Positions 8,039 through 17,204 of a stretch of DNA of 64,000 nt are shown in pieces (position 1 is the first letter of the stretch; every line of letters starts with the position of its first letter). Location of the stretch: positions 682,001 through 746,000 of the forward strand of contig CAWKMN010000003.1 of NCBI GenBank assembly GCA_963850765.1. Direction: 5' to 3'. The notes under the pieces were generated by a model, which worked only from the letters and a program-made list of their open reading frames with translations, was not told where the DNA came from and made no database searches. This DNA comes from CAWKMN01 sp963850765 (GTDB lineage Bacteria; Chloroflexota; Anaerolineae; Aggregatilineales; Aggregatilineaceae). The position numbers and the translations under genes are program-made.

Positions 8039-9358
8039 TTAGTCGTCGTGATTCGCCCCGTTGTAGCCGCGCCCAATACCGCGATAGGTGAAGCCAACAT
8101 TGGCCATCACAGCCGGATCGTACAGGTTGCGCCCATCGATCATGACCGGCGTCCGCATGGCGTCTTTGATCTGAGCCATATCAAGCTGCATGAACTCATT
8201 CCACGGTGTTACCACGATCACCGCGTCCGCTCCCTTGACCAGCGTATAAGGGTCCGGCATCATCTCGACATTGGGCATGACCTGCTTGGCGACGTCCATC
8301 GCGACCGGGTCATAGCCGCGCACTTTCGCACCCTGCTTCTGACAGGCTTCGGCGATGGTGATCGACGGTGATTCGCGCATATCGTCGGTGTTCTGCTTGA
8401 AGGCCAGCCCCAGCAGCGCGATCGTTTTGCCCTTCAGGTCGCCCAGGATCTCGTGCAGCTTCAGCATCACGTGCTTGCGCTGGTAGCTGTTGATCTCCAT
8501 CACGGCCTGGAGAAGTTGCGGGTGCTTACCATGGACCTGAGCCATGTATGCCAGCGCTTTCACATCCTTCGGGAAGCACGAGCCGCCATAGCCAATGCCG
8601 GCTTCGAGGAAATGATGGCCGATACGCTTGTCATAGCCCATACCGCGCGCCACTTCTTTCACGTCCGCGCCGAGGGCCTCGCAGATATTCGCAATCTCGT
8701 TGATGAAGCTGATGCGGGTCGCCAGGAAGGCGTTCGAGGCATATTTGATCATTTCGGCGGTCCGCAGATCCGTGACGACGATCGGGGCGCGCAGCGGCAG
8801 ATGAAGCTGCGCCACACGTTCGGCCGCGTCCTGGTCCACCGAGCCGAGCACCGTCCGGTCGGGGTTCAGAAAGTCGGTCAGCGCCGAGCCTTCCCGCAAA
8901 AACTCCGGGCAGCTTACCACGCTGAACGGGATCGGGCTGGGCTGATTTTCCCGAATAATATCGGCTACCCAGTCGCCCGTACCGACCGGCACCGTCGATT
9001 TGTTGATGATGATCAGCGGGTGATCCATGACTTTCGCGACCGTCTCGGCGGCCATACGCACGTATTGCAGATCCGCTTCACCGTCCACGCCCGACGGCGT
9101 GCCGACGGCGATAAAGACAAACTCGGCGTCCTTTAGAGCCTCCGCATACGCTGTGGTGAAGCACAACCGCCCCGCGTTTACATTCCGTGCAACCAGTTCG
9201 GCCAGCCCCGGCTCATAGATGGGCATGACGCCCTTTTTCAGACTGGCAACTTTTTCTTCGCTGATGTCCAGGGCAACGACCCGATTACCCAGGTCCGAAA
9301 AACACGCTCCCGTCACCAGCCCCACATACCCTACCCCGATTACCGTGATGTTCTTCAT
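8039..9358 (-). CDS. ugd: UDP-glucose 6-dehydrogenase
   Basis: A 439-residue UDP-glucose/GDP-mannose dehydrogenase. The NAD-binding VIGVGYVG is at 6-13, followed by NKSTVPVGTGD (119-129), PEFLREGSA (151-159) and the catalytic Cys261 in GYGGSCFPKD. The C-terminal domain (from about 315) has KTIALLGLAFKQNTDDMRESPS. It oxidises UDP-glucose to UDP-glucuronate using 2 NAD+, feeding capsule, exopolysaccharide or glycolipid synthesis. The neighbouring FAD oxidoreductase and flippase-like gene fit an envelope sugar role. A TGTGAT-N4-ATCACA palindrome overlaps its probable promoter. Confidence 0.93.
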   Translation of the reverse strand: MKNITVIGVGYVGLVTGACFSDLGNRVVALDISEEKVASLKKGVMPIYEPGLAELVARNVNAGRLCFTTAYAEALKDAEFVFIAVGTPSGVDGEADLQYVRMAAETVAKVMDHPLIIINKSTVPVGTGDWVADIIRENQPSPIPFSVVSCPEFLREGSALTDFLNPDRTVLGSVDQDAAERVAQLHLPLRAPIVVTDLRTAEMIKYASNAFLATRISFINEIANICEALGADVKEVARGMGYDKRIGHHFLEAGIGYGGSCFPKDVKALAYMAQVHGKHPQLLQAVMEINSYQRKHVMLKLHEILGDLKGKTIALLGLAFKQNTDDMRESPSITIAEACQKQGAKVRGYDPVAMDVAKQVMPNVEMMPDPYTLVKGADAVIVVTPWNEFMQLDMAQIKDAMRTPVMIDGRNLYDPAVMANVGFTYRGIGRGYNGANHDD

Positions 9359-9376
9359 GATTGCTGTGTCCTCTTA

Positions 9377-9414
9377 TTATGCTTACCCGACTTCGTTTGT
9401 GATTTTTATCACAA
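9377..9414 (-). promoter_or_regulatory. Probable ugd promoter with Crp/Fnr-type palindrome
   Basis: TGTGATTTTTATCACA (9399-9414) is a perfect TGTGAT-N4-ATCACA palindrome. A CATAAT -10-like hexamer sits at 9377-9382 on the minus strand, and the palindrome covers where a -35 would lie, about 36 bases before the predicted start of transcription. That position could suit class II activation or repression. The same palindrome type lies ahead of nuoA. Confidence 0.6.
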
Positions 9415-9424
9415 TGCCCAGAGT

Positions 9425-10794
9425 TCAGCGAGTCGCGTGATCTGTTACCTCTACGTCTACCCCACGTTTCGCCACGCTCGCGTCCTCCCAAACCATTGCG
9501 GCAACCTGCCGCCCCATCTCCACGGCATAATTCGTGCCGCGGTCCCAGGGATACACCTGGCTCATACTGGCAAGATACAGCCCGTGCCAGGGTGTCCGCA
9601 CCTCCGGCAGCGTCTCCGAGTGGTCGATCAGCGGGACCGGCTGCGCATACGGCGCGCGGAAGACCCACCACCGGCGCACCCAGTCCAGGGAGAAGCCTGG
9701 GTTGAACGTGCTCAACGCACCGGCAAACCGCTCGAAGAGTTCTTCGTCGGACAGCCGGAAATACGCATGATCGGCGGGCACATAATCGCCGCAGTAAACC
9801 AGATGATCGCCACCGTAATGTTCGCGATCCATGTAATTGGTGTGCTCGATCAGCGCGATAAACGGAAATTCAGCGCGCGCGCGGTCGGGTTGGCTGATCG
9901 GCAGGCTGAGCCAGTATGTCCCGTCGGTGAGCAGCTCGTGTTTCAGCGCCAGCACGACAACGACCGCTCCCATGCTTTTGAGCGTGCCCAGCTTGTCAGA
10001 ATAATTCGCCGGTAGATCCGGTACCAGCCGCCGCATAATTTGGGGCGACGACGTGCTGATCACGGCATCAAACGTCCGCGTCTGGCCGCCCACCGTGACC
10101 TCAAATGTACCGTTCACCGTGCGCGTGATGCCTTGAACCGGGCTGTTCAGATGGATCGTCGCGCCCTGGCTCTTAACACGCTCGGCCAGCAGCGTCAGGA
10201 ACGCCTGGAAGCCACCGGCAAACGTGCCCAGGCGCGTGCGTGCGCTTGTAGATGCGCGCCCACATCCAGGCCATGTTGACCTGATCGTAGTAGTCTCCGA
10301 ATTTGCTGATCAGACAGGGAGCGCCACAGCCGTTCGTAGGCTTCGCGGCCCATTGCGCGGCGCAGCCACGCTTCCGCCGTGACTCGCTCCAACGGTTTCC
10401 AGTTGTCGAAAAGACGCAGGTACAGCCCGACCAGCCCGTAACGAATCTTCGCCAGCCATGAGATCGGCAGGCGCAGGTTGGCAACGATAATGTTCGGGTG
10501 CGTCATCGGGTAGATCTTACCATCCAGCCACAGCGAGGTGATCGGCTTGGCGAAGATCAGCTTGTCCTCGGAACCCAGTTCCTTGACCAATCCCAACACC
10601 GCATCATCGTTGGCGAACCAGTGATGGTAGAACTTTTCGAGAGTCCAGTCCCACGCCTCGTCTTTAAAGCCAGCCGCCAGCCCGCCAACCTCGGCCCCTG
10701 CCTCGTAGATCTGAACGTCGGCTCCCTGGCGCGTCAGGTCATACGCCGCCGCGAGCCCGGTCGCGCCCGCGCCGATGATCGCCACGCTAACCAT
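9425..10794 (-). CDS. FAD-dependent amine-oxidase-type oxidoreductase (two frameshifts)
   Basis: The first part has the dinucleotide-binding motif VAIIGAGATGLAAAYDL and EVGGLAAGF, the classic start of the amine oxidase/protoporphyrinogen oxidase-like flavoproteins. The frame breaks near 10310-10322. It continues as LISKFGDYYDQVNMAWMWARIYKRTH, breaks again near 10235, and resumes as GTFAGGFQAFLTLLAERVKSQGATI. It then runs to the stop at 9425 with ISTSSPQIMRRLVP. About 455 residues in total. The pattern resembles proteins annotated near sugar-nucleotide genes that desaturate or rearrange lipid or sugar substrates. The substrate is unknown. Its start overlaps the end of the flippase-like gene by 8 bases. 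Confidence 0.75.
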
Positions 10795-11899
10795 GGATCA
10801 GTGCCTCCGCTGCCGGGTTGTCCCGCGCCGCCGGGTTATCCGGCGCTGTCTGCTCGCCCACTACTTTCCGCGCCCGGCTGAAATCCTGCCAGTCCAACCC
10901 TTCGCGGTACAGGAAGTAGAAGCCCAGCAGCGTGATCGGCAGCCACAGGGCCGCGTGCAGCACCAGCGTATACGACGCTGCGATGCTTTCTTTCACGCCA
11001 TACGCCATCAGCGTCTTGATGCCCGGCGTATCGAACGTGCCCACGTAGCCCGGCGACGATGGCAGCGTCGTGGCGAGATTCACGACAGCGGTCATGACCA
11101 TCAGCACAAAAAAGCTTACTTCAAAATCGAAGGCGTGCATCACGAACCAATACTTGGTGGTTTCCGTCAGCCAGATGAAGATCGACGAGATCAGCGTCAT
11201 GAACAGGTCGCGCGGCCGCCGCAAGTTTTCCAGCCCCGTCATAAAATGGTCTGCCAGACCCTTCGCCGTCTCTGCCAGCGGCTCCGGCAGCAGCCGGTCG
11301 AACACCGCGTTGTAAAGGCGGCGCATCCGCGCCGGCCGCAGCGCCATCCCCAGGAAAACCAAAAACGCGCCCCAGAACAGCAGCGTCGAGAAAAACACAA
11401 TATCGCGCAGCCAGTCCGCCTGAAAATCGGCGAACGGCAGCGCCACAAAGACAAAAATCAGCATCACCAGACCGTCGAAGATCCGCTCGATTACGATCGT
11501 CGCGAGACTGGCGGAGATATTGACCGATTCGTTGCGCTTGAGCACATAGGCGCGGATGACTTCGCCCGCCCGAAAAGGATAAACGTTGTTGCCCATGTAG
11601 CCGATCACGACCACCGGGAACAACGCCCGCAGCGAGATCGGCTTGATCGAGCGCAGCAGGTAATGCCAGCGCCACGTCCGGCCCCACACGGCCAGAAAGT
11701 ATATCGCCGCCCCGGCGAGCACCCAGGCGAAATTAATATCGCGCATATCGCGCCAGACGTCGGTCAGTTTGAGGCCGCGCAGTCCGACGATCAGAAAAAC
11801 GGCGCTGACGGCCAGCCCAACCAGCAGCATCAGCCAACGCCGGAAAGAAGCACCCAAAGTGAAGAATCCTTTTCTGATTTTGGCCAAAGAGGCGTGCAT
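10787..11899 (-). CDS. Flippase-like integral membrane protein (LPG synthase TM / UPF0104 type)
   Basis: A 370-residue protein with about 8 transmembrane segments. It carries the family blocks GRTWRWHYLLRSI, VVIGYMGNNVYPFRAGEVIRAYVLKR (read as separate motifs YMGNNVYPFRAGE and RAYVLKR) and TIVIERIFDGLVMLI, and the late PSSPGYVGTFDT. This is the membrane domain shared by MprF-type lysyl-phosphatidylglycerol synthases and YbhN-like proteins, which move lipids between leaflets; no aminoacyl-transferase domain is attached. It forms a unit with the FAD oxidoreductase and lies near ugd, which fits glycolipid or polysaccharide export. Confidence 0.85.
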   Translation of the reverse strand: MHASLAKIRKGFFTLGASFRRWLMLLVGLAVSAVFLIVGLRGLKLTDVWRDMRDINFAWVLAGAAIYFLAVWGRTWRWHYLLRSIKPISLRALFPVVVIGYMGNNVYPFRAGEVIRAYVLKRNESVNISASLATIVIERIFDGLVMLIFVFVALPFADFQADWLRDIVFFSTLLFWGAFLVFLGMALRPARMRRLYNAVFDRLLPEPLAETAKGLADHFMTGLENLRRPRDLFMTLISSIFIWLTETTKYWFVMHAFDFEVSFFVLMVMTAVVNLATTLPSSPGYVGTFDTPGIKTLMAYGVKESIAASYTLVLHAALWLPITLLGFYFLYREGLDWQDFSRARKVVGEQTAPDNPAARDNPAAEALIHG

Positions 11900-11961
11900 T
11901 GTATCACAAAGCGCCGCACCTGCATACGATTTTACACACGGAGCCGACCAAATCCCTACTC

Positions 11962-11989
11962 CAAAATAAAAGCGGCACTACCGTGCCGC
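11962..11989 (-). terminator. Terminator of the SWIM-domain gene
   Basis: GCGGCAC (11972-11978) and GTGCCGC (11983-11989) form a 7-bp stem with a TACC loop. On the minus strand it is followed by TTTTATTTTG. It lies 27 bases after the SWIM gene stop. Confidence 0.85.
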
Positions 11990-12015
11990 CTTGTCAGCCC
12001 TAACCCGCCGGCGCG

Positions 12016-12267
12016 TTACGCCTCGGAGTTCACGGACATCGAAATCATACCGTCAAGAATCTGTTCCAAAGCCATCGTGTGGCTGCACACGCCGCGAGTC
12101 TTGAAGAAGTTACAATCACAGCCCCACCGATTGTTGTCATACGTGACCGTGTGGGGGCTGTTTTCGCCCTGAACAGTAACATTAAACGACACAAAACGAA
12201 CTCGGTTATCGCGCTCTTCGGCGTAGCGCTTGGCTTTTTCGATCTTGCCGATCATTCCGTAGTCCAT
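12016..12267 (-). CDS. Small SWIM zinc-finger protein
   Basis: An 83-residue protein that is essentially one SWIM domain: strand-forming RFVSFNVTVQGENSPHTVTY, then WGCDCNFFKTRGVCSHTMALE, which supplies the CxC-x8-CxH zinc ligands. The start at 12267 is preferred because GAGGAG lies 7 bases upstream; the longer frame to 12324 would run through a terminator-like hairpin. SWIM domains bind DNA or proteins and usually form part of helicases or transposase-like proteins. Here the domain stands alone and is bracketed by hairpins. Function is unknown. Confidence 0.8.
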   Translation of the reverse strand: MDYGMIGKIEKAKRYAEERDNRVRFVSFNVTVQGENSPHTVTYDNNRWGCDCNFFKTRGVCSHTMALEQILDGMISMSVNSEA

Positions 12268-12303
12268 GTCTGTCTCCTCTACTAAAACACGCGATTCAAA
12301 AGC

Positions 12304-12336
12304 AAAAAAGCACACCGATCCCACAACCGGCGTGCT
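12304..12336 (-). terminator. Terminator-like hairpin upstream of the SWIM gene
   Basis: On the minus strand AGCAC-G-CCG pairs with CGG-T-GTGCT (one mismatch) around an 11-base loop, followed by TTTTTTGCTTTT. It ends 37 bases before the SWIM start. It may terminate the upstream PspC/LiaF-like unit (stop at 12524), or act as an attenuator in the SWIM leader. The interval 12337-12523 has no convincing gene. Confidence 0.6.
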
Positions 12337-12523
12337 TTACAAGAGCGAAATATGGAAATGAGAAACGTGCATGATATCATTCAGGCTTTAACTTGGTATT
12401 CAGCTAAAGCGACGGCCTGCCTCCTTCCTGTTCTACGAAAAAACCGTTTCATCCTTTTAGTCAGTATATGATATGGGCAGAAGCGTGTCAACATCCCCAG
12501 ACGTAAGTTTTCCGTAAAAAAAG

Positions 12524-13465
12524 CTAGGGCAGATCGGTGATCACAAGAGTCGCGCCGCCCTTCAGCCACACGTCCAGCGCATATTGGAACTCGGTGGCGT
12601 TCGTCGGCTTAAGCTCCCCGTTGCGCAGCACGTCGTAGCGATCCTCATCATACTGGTAGTTCGGATCGCCGCTGCCCGGTGCGAGCTTGACATCAAGCGC
12701 ACGCCCGGCGGGAACTTCGAGCACCATATCGCCGCTGCCCGTTCTCAACTCACCCTGAAGCGTATCGAGCGCCGGCAGCGAGAGCCGGACATCGCCTGCC
12801 TGCACCGTCAGCGTGATCTGGCGCAGGATCACCGGCCCCAGGTCCAGGTTGACATCCCCTTCCCCGGAATGCGCGTCCAGCACCTCGATAATGACCCCGG
12901 TTGGCAGGGTGATCTCCAAGGCCGCACGCCCGTAGTTCTCCAGCTTAGGGATCGCATTCCGATAAGATTCATTGAGCGACAAGACACCCGTATCGCCTTC
13001 CGCTGACCAATCAATCGTTACGTCGCTTTCGTCGCTGCCCTTAAAGGTCGCTTCGAGCAGGCGCGGATTGGAGTCTGCCGGACGGACGGTGATACTCGTG
13101 CGCTCGACCTCAATAGCGAGTTGAACCCGGTTGACGCCTTCTGCCAGTTCCTCGGAGAAGGTGCGGACATTGTCGGCGCGCACCACGTCAGCCTGATTCT
13201 GATAGCCGAACCAGACCACACCCGCGACCAGCGCCAGCGTGATCACCAGCCCAACCAGACTCACATCCAGACGCACCCGCCCGAGACGCACCCGCCGCCG
13301 GCCGAATAATACATCAAACCCAAAGAGGATGAGCAGCGCCGGCCAGGATCGCTTCAGAATATCGTCCACGGCTTCGGGAAACGCATCAGCGACCATCAGC
13401 AGCCAGATGCCGCCAACCGCCATGATCATCAATGGCCATAACACATAGTGCCGTGGGGCTGTCAT
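12524..13465 (-). CDS. Membrane-anchored LiaF/toast-rack-like protein
   Basis: About 313 residues. Two N-terminal hydrophobic pairs (LWPLMIMAVGGIWLLMVADA and SWPALLILFGFDVLFG) and a third helix (LVGLVITLALVAGVVWFGY) precede an extracytoplasmic beta-rich domain with repeating strands (SGEGDVNLDLGPVILRQITL, TVQAGDVRLSLPALDTLQGE, RTGSGDMVLEVPAG). That is the layout of LiaI/LiaF and DUF4097/toast_rack proteins of envelope stress systems. ATG at 13465 overlaps the upstream stop (ATGA) with GGAGG before it, so it is chosen over 13477. It is co-transcribed with a PspC protein, consistent with a membrane-stress sensor or chaperone role. Confidence 0.7.
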   Translation of the reverse strand: MTAPRHYVLWPLMIMAVGGIWLLMVADAFPEAVDDILKRSWPALLILFGFDVLFGRRRVRLGRVRLDVSLVGLVITLALVAGVVWFGYQNQADVVRADNVRTFSEELAEGVNRVQLAIEVERTSITVRPADSNPRLLEATFKGSDESDVTIDWSAEGDTGVLSLNESYRNAIPKLENYGRAALEITLPTGVIIEVLDAHSGEGDVNLDLGPVILRQITLTVQAGDVRLSLPALDTLQGELRTGSGDMVLEVPAGRALDVKLAPGSGDPNYQYDEDRYDVLRNGELKPTNATEFQYALDVWLKGGATLVITDLP

Positions 13466-13862
13466 ACCGCCCTCCAAAGCTGTTTCACCAGCAGCGTGAA
13501 GCCAAACACGATAATCACCAGGGGAAGAAACGCGTCGCCGTTGTCACCGCTCAGCACGCCGAGATTACGCGCCAGCACGATCAAACCCATCACGATCACC
13601 ACGCCGCCGATCAGGATCGTCGTTTCCGCGCTGGTGAGACGCCGCGTCTGCGGATCGATGGAATATCGGCCAGGGTTTCTGGCGGCAGGATGATCCACAA
13701 CGCGAGGTAGATTAGCACGCCGGTCCCGGCGGTGAACAGCCCCAGGATAATAAACGCCGCCCGAATCCACCAGGGATCAACGCCCAGGTAAGCGCCCAGA
13801 CCGCCGCTGACACCTCCCAGCGCGCGATCGGTCAGGCTGCGTGTCAGCCGTTGAGGTTTCAT
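13462..13862 (-). CDS. PspC-domain membrane protein (frameshifted)
   Basis: The N-terminus is a clear PspC domain: RSLTDRALGGVSGGLGAYLG, then VDPWWIRAAFIILGL and a helix ending LALWIILPPE. A frameshift near 13652-13662 interrupts it just after ETLADIPSI. In the next frame the protein continues as DPQTRRLTSAETTILIGG with two more membrane helices (VVIVMGLIVLARNLG and LPLVIIVFGFTLLVK). The total is about 133 residues. PspC domains sense or relay membrane stress. It overlaps the LiaF-like gene by 4 bases. Confidence 0.82.
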
Positions 13863-14021
13863 GCTTTGTCGTCACTCCCCGTTTGCCCGTTCGACACAAT
13901 CCAATATACCGGCTCTGGCGATATGCCGCCAGAACGCGCCTTTTTGCGTTTGGCCGTGCGCGGTGCGACAATTCCAGGCACTATCATGACTCACCGTGTC
14001 AGACCGAGCCAGGACGTTCTT

Positions 14022-14873
14022 ATGCCCCCTGTGACCTGCCATGCCGTGTCCGAGATCGATTTTGAGGACTTCACTGCCGCGTTTAACCTTGCCTACAGCG
14101 ATTATTTTACGCCCATCGTCATGACCCCGACCTCGTTCCGCTACCTGATGGAGCGCGACGATCTCTCGTTTGATGCCTCGGTCGCCGCGCTCGACGGGGA
14201 CGCCGTCGTGGGAACCGGGCTGCTCGGCATCCGGGGCTCCGCCGGTTGGATCGGCGGCATGGGCGTGATTCCGGGCCGCCGCCGCCAGGGGATCGGCCGG
14301 CAGATGATGCAGTATTTGCTAGACCGAGCGCGCGACGAGGATCTGTCCGAAGTCAGCCTGGAAGTCATCGAGGCCAACAAGGGCGCTCATGCCCTCTACC
14401 TTGAGATGGGTTTTGAGCCGGTCCGCTACCTGTTGATTCTGGAACGCCACCCTGAGACCTCCGTGCCAGCCACTGACTCGATTTACACGGCTGCCAAACA
14501 GCCCGTGGAGCTCCTGCTGGCGCACTATGATCGGTTTCACGATGTACCGAACTGCTGGCAGCGGGCGCGCCCATCGCTGGAAAGCCTTGCCTCGCATATC
14601 GAAGGCTGGGCCGCCCTTCGCCAGGAACAGCCGGTTGGTTATGCGCTTGGCTGGGCGGATTCGGTCGAAGTGCGCCTGATCGATCTGGCGGCTGCCACCG
14701 CTCCGGATCGCGTTCACATCGCTACCGCGCTGCTGGCCTATCTTCATCGTCAGTATCCCCATGCTTACGGGGCGATCTACAATATTTCGGACGACGATCC
14801 CCTGCTGCCCGCTTTTGAGGCGGTGGGCTATTCCGTTTCGTTCCGCCAGATCGAAATGCGGCGAACCCTCTGA
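14022..14873 (+). CDS. GNAT family N-acetyltransferase
   Basis: About 283 residues from the chosen ATG at 14022, which has AGGA 8 bases upstream. ATG at 13986 is also possible, and the frame is open further back to 13851. The first half is a standard GNAT domain: VAALDGDAVVGTGLL, GGMGVIPGRRRQGIGRQMM (the acetyl-CoA pyrophosphate loop, RRQGIG), then EVIEANKGAHALYLEMGFEPVRY. The second half (from about residue 150) has a weaker, probably degenerate GNAT-like fold ending with NISDDDPLLPAFEAVGY. Acetyl acceptor unknown. It is divergent from the PspC gene. Confidence 0.85.
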   Translation: MPPVTCHAVSEIDFEDFTAAFNLAYSDYFTPIVMTPTSFRYLMERDDLSFDASVAALDGDAVVGTGLLGIRGSAGWIGGMGVIPGRRRQGIGRQMMQYLLDRARDEDLSEVSLEVIEANKGAHALYLEMGFEPVRYLLILERHPETSVPATDSIYTAAKQPVELLLAHYDRFHDVPNCWQRARPSLESLASHIEGWAALRQEQPVGYALGWADSVEVRLIDLAAATAPDRVHIATALLAYLHRQYPHAYGAIYNISDDDPLLPAFEAVGYSVSFRQIEMRRTL

Positions 14874-14898
14874 TATTGGCGCGCTGCGTCGGCTGCCC

Positions 14899-14985
14899 AG
14901 GTAATCAGTAATCAGTTTTTGGTGATTGGCACCGGCCATTGAGGCAAGACCCGCTTAACCAAAAACCATGAACTAAAAACCAATT
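14899..14985. repeat. Inverted heptad-type intergenic repeat
   Basis: TAATCAG is repeated with a 7-base period, followed by TTTTTGGTGATTGG. About 30 bases on come AACCAAAAACC and ACTAAAAACCAATTACC, which pair back. The element sits between convergent genes and may act as a bidirectional terminator. Confidence 0.55.
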
Positions 14986-14987
14986 AC

Positions 14988-15479
14988 CTATTTGTACGGC
15001 GAGCGGACAAAACGCAGAATCATCCGCACATGCCCCAGTTCCAGCTCGTCGCCGTCTCGAAGGCGATACCGCCGGCGGGGTTCCAGCGAAAAGCCGTTGA
15101 TGCGCGTGCCATTGGTACTGTTCAGATCCTCGATATAGAGCGCTTTGTTTTCCTCGTCCTGGATTATCGCGGCATGCCGGCGCGACACGCCCCCTTCCTG
15201 CCCGCCATACGGCGACAGGTCCAGGTCAGGATAAAAATTGGCGACCGGGTCCCCACGCCCCAGCACGATCCGATCACGAACCTCGATCCCCACCGTGGTC
15301 TGGTGCTCCCCGCCGATCTGTAACAGCAAACGCCACGGAGCCGCCAGCCGCGCCGTCTGGACGTGTCCGGTCTCGCCCGCTGGCATTACCGGATGTGGAA
15401 TATGATCATCCAACAGCGATGTTTCCCGGCCCACCGGCTCATCGCTGTCAGAAGGCTGCTTGTTATCCTCGTCTGCCAT
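14988..15479 (-). CDS. FHA-domain protein
   Basis: A 163-residue protein with a polar, acidic N-terminal half and an FHA domain from about residue 55. The phosphothreonine-binding signature is complete: IVLGRGDP, GGVSRRHAAI, then NSTNGTRING. FHA domains read Ser/Thr kinase phosphorylation marks. An N-terminal ETSLLDDHIP-like stretch may hold the partner's phosphosite. No kinase gene is adjacent. The function is regulatory by family; the partner is unknown. Confidence 0.88.
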   Translation of the reverse strand: MADEDNKQPSDSDEPVGRETSLLDDHIPHPVMPAGETGHVQTARLAAPWRLLLQIGGEHQTTVGIEVRDRIVLGRGDPVANFYPDLDLSPYGGQEGGVSRRHAAIIQDEENKALYIEDLNSTNGTRINGFSLEPRRRYRLRDGDELELGHVRMILRFVRSPYK

Positions 15480-15608
15480 GACCTAAAGCTCCGATTGTTC
15501 GATTAACTGAGTCAATTATACGCGGCTTGCGCCGGCCATGCTTTTGATGTTAGAACCCAGCCGTGGTAAGGTTGGTGCGCGTCCCCAACCACAACACGGA
15601 TCACACGT

Positions 15609-17165
15609 ATGGTTCATCGGATAACCCCTACCCACTGGCCGCCGATCATCTGGCTGATATTCTTTCCGGCGTTAGCCTCCCTGATCGCGGCGAGTCGCGT
15701 CAAGCAGGACGCCGAGCTGTGGACCTGGCCCGCCGATCTGGGTCCTGCCACAGCGCTCAGCGAACCGGCGCTGCTGGCGGATCCACCCGCCGTGCTATGG
15801 CGCACGGACGCCGCTCTGGTCTACCAAACGCTTGATGGGAGCCACGCTCAACAGGAGATTCTTCGTTATCCCGACGTTCACCCGCGCCGCTGGCAGGTCG
15901 CCCCGGCTGAGCGTGGCCGGTACCATATCGTCTGGCTCGAAGACAATAACCGGCTGCGCAGCGCCCTGATCAGCACTGACGGCGAAACGCTGCGCGGCCC
16001 GATTCTGCTGGCGGACGCAATACGGCCGGATTTTGTCACCGTGCCCGCCGGCGAGAGTCTGATCGTCGTCTGGATCAACGATCACGCTGACGAGGTGAAC
16101 GCGCTGGCGATTGACCCCGCCGGCCGGCCCGGCCCGATCACGAATATCCCGGTGAACCGGGTGAGTCGGGTTGCCGCCGCGCGTGACGAGGCGAACACCC
16201 TACATCTGGCCTGGCTGACGGCTCCCACGCCAGGGACCTGGGCCGTTCACTATCAGGCGGTCAGTGCCACATCCCTCAACATGAACAGCCCAATCACCAT
16301 GCAGAGTTTGTCGTTAGCCCCCGGCGAAAGTATCACCGGGCTTGAAATGAGCCTGGACGTGAGTCACGGCTATATCCTATTGGGCACCAGTGACGCCCAA
16401 ACGCCCGACGAAGAGCACGTGCGGGTGCTGTCCTTTCCACTCGGTTCACCCGCCAGTGTGCAGTTTGCCAATCTTTCCCCGTCGGGCTACGCGCTGCGCT
16501 GGCCGCGTCCCGCGCCAGGACAGCACCCCACCCTGGCGCTGGCGGTACAGGTCCGCACAAGGGATGGCTGGCGGCCTGCGGTCGTCACTTTCTCGCAAGG
16601 CAGTACGGTCGATTTTGATGTGGCCGCGCCGCTGCCCGCCAATTCGGGACCGCCCGCCCTGCTTGCCGATCCGTCCGGCAGCCTCATCCTTGCGTGGACT
16701 GGGCTGGACGGCGTGGAGCCCCATCTGTATGTCACCCGCACGACCGGCACCTCACGGGATACCACCGGCCACGATTCTGCTCACGTACTGATTCGCACGC
16801 TGGCCGGGGCGGGAGTCGGACTTGTGCTCGTGGGTGTGTGGCTGCTTCTGCCGTGCTGCCTGCTCTGGCTGGCACCGAATAATGCGCCGTTCTGGCCTCT
16901 GGCCTTGGCCCTCTTCACGGCCGCGAAACTGATCTGGCCCGCCGATCTGTTCTCCCGGCTGCCCCTGTGGATGACCGCCGCTGAATTCGATCGGTATGGG
17001 TCGCCGGCAGGGATCATGGGTCTGGTCGTGCTGCTGGTCGGCCTCGCGGCTGGCGTGGCGTGGACCCGGGCGCGCGGATGGAATAACCGGCGGCGCGTGA
17101 TCATCTATCTGCTCACCGATGCTATGCTGACCATCCTGATCTTCGGGACTAATCTTTTTCGCTGA
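15609..17165 (+). CDS. Hypothetical membrane protein with large extracytoplasmic beta-rich region
   Basis: A 518-residue protein. One N-terminal hydrophobic helix (PPIIWLIFFPALASLIAAS, about 11-29) is followed by some 370 residues of repeated strand-turn units (AVLWRTDAALVYQTLDG, YHIVWLEDNNRLRSALISTD, LIVVWINDHADEVNALAID, LHLAWLTAPTPGTWAVHYQ, LILAWTGLDGVEPHLYVTR). These resemble blades of a beta-propeller. Four C-terminal membrane helices follow (about 400-515). No catalytic motif is seen and I do not recognise the family. It may be a surface-exposed sensor or scaffold. Confidence 0.65.
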   Translation: MVHRITPTHWPPIIWLIFFPALASLIAASRVKQDAELWTWPADLGPATALSEPALLADPPAVLWRTDAALVYQTLDGSHAQQEILRYPDVHPRRWQVAPAERGRYHIVWLEDNNRLRSALISTDGETLRGPILLADAIRPDFVTVPAGESLIVVWINDHADEVNALAIDPAGRPGPITNIPVNRVSRVAAARDEANTLHLAWLTAPTPGTWAVHYQAVSATSLNMNSPITMQSLSLAPGESITGLEMSLDVSHGYILLGTSDAQTPDEEHVRVLSFPLGSPASVQFANLSPSGYALRWPRPAPGQHPTLALAVQVRTRDGWRPAVVTFSQGSTVDFDVAAPLPANSGPPALLADPSGSLILAWTGLDGVEPHLYVTRTTGTSRDTTGHDSAHVLIRTLAGAGVGLVLVGVWLLLPCCLLWLAPNNAPFWPLALALFTAAKLIWPADLFSRLPLWMTAAEFDRYGSPAGIMGLVVLLVGLAAGVAWTRARGWNNRRRVIIYLLTDAMLTILIFGTNLFR

Positions 17166-17204
17166 AAATCGTGGGTATGGGCTGCAAAGGCGCTCATCAT
17201 CTAA

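Noticed and set aside
10775..12172. A 465-codon plus-strand frame opposite the flippase-like gene
   Set aside because: Its composition (His, Arg and Gln rich) and complete overlap with a recognisable membrane protein on the minus strand mark it as an antisense shadow.
12381..12470. Possible 23-residue basic peptide (MKRFFRRTGRRQAVALAEYQ...) on the minus strand
   Set aside because: No spaced ribosome binding site and no similarity; too short to support.
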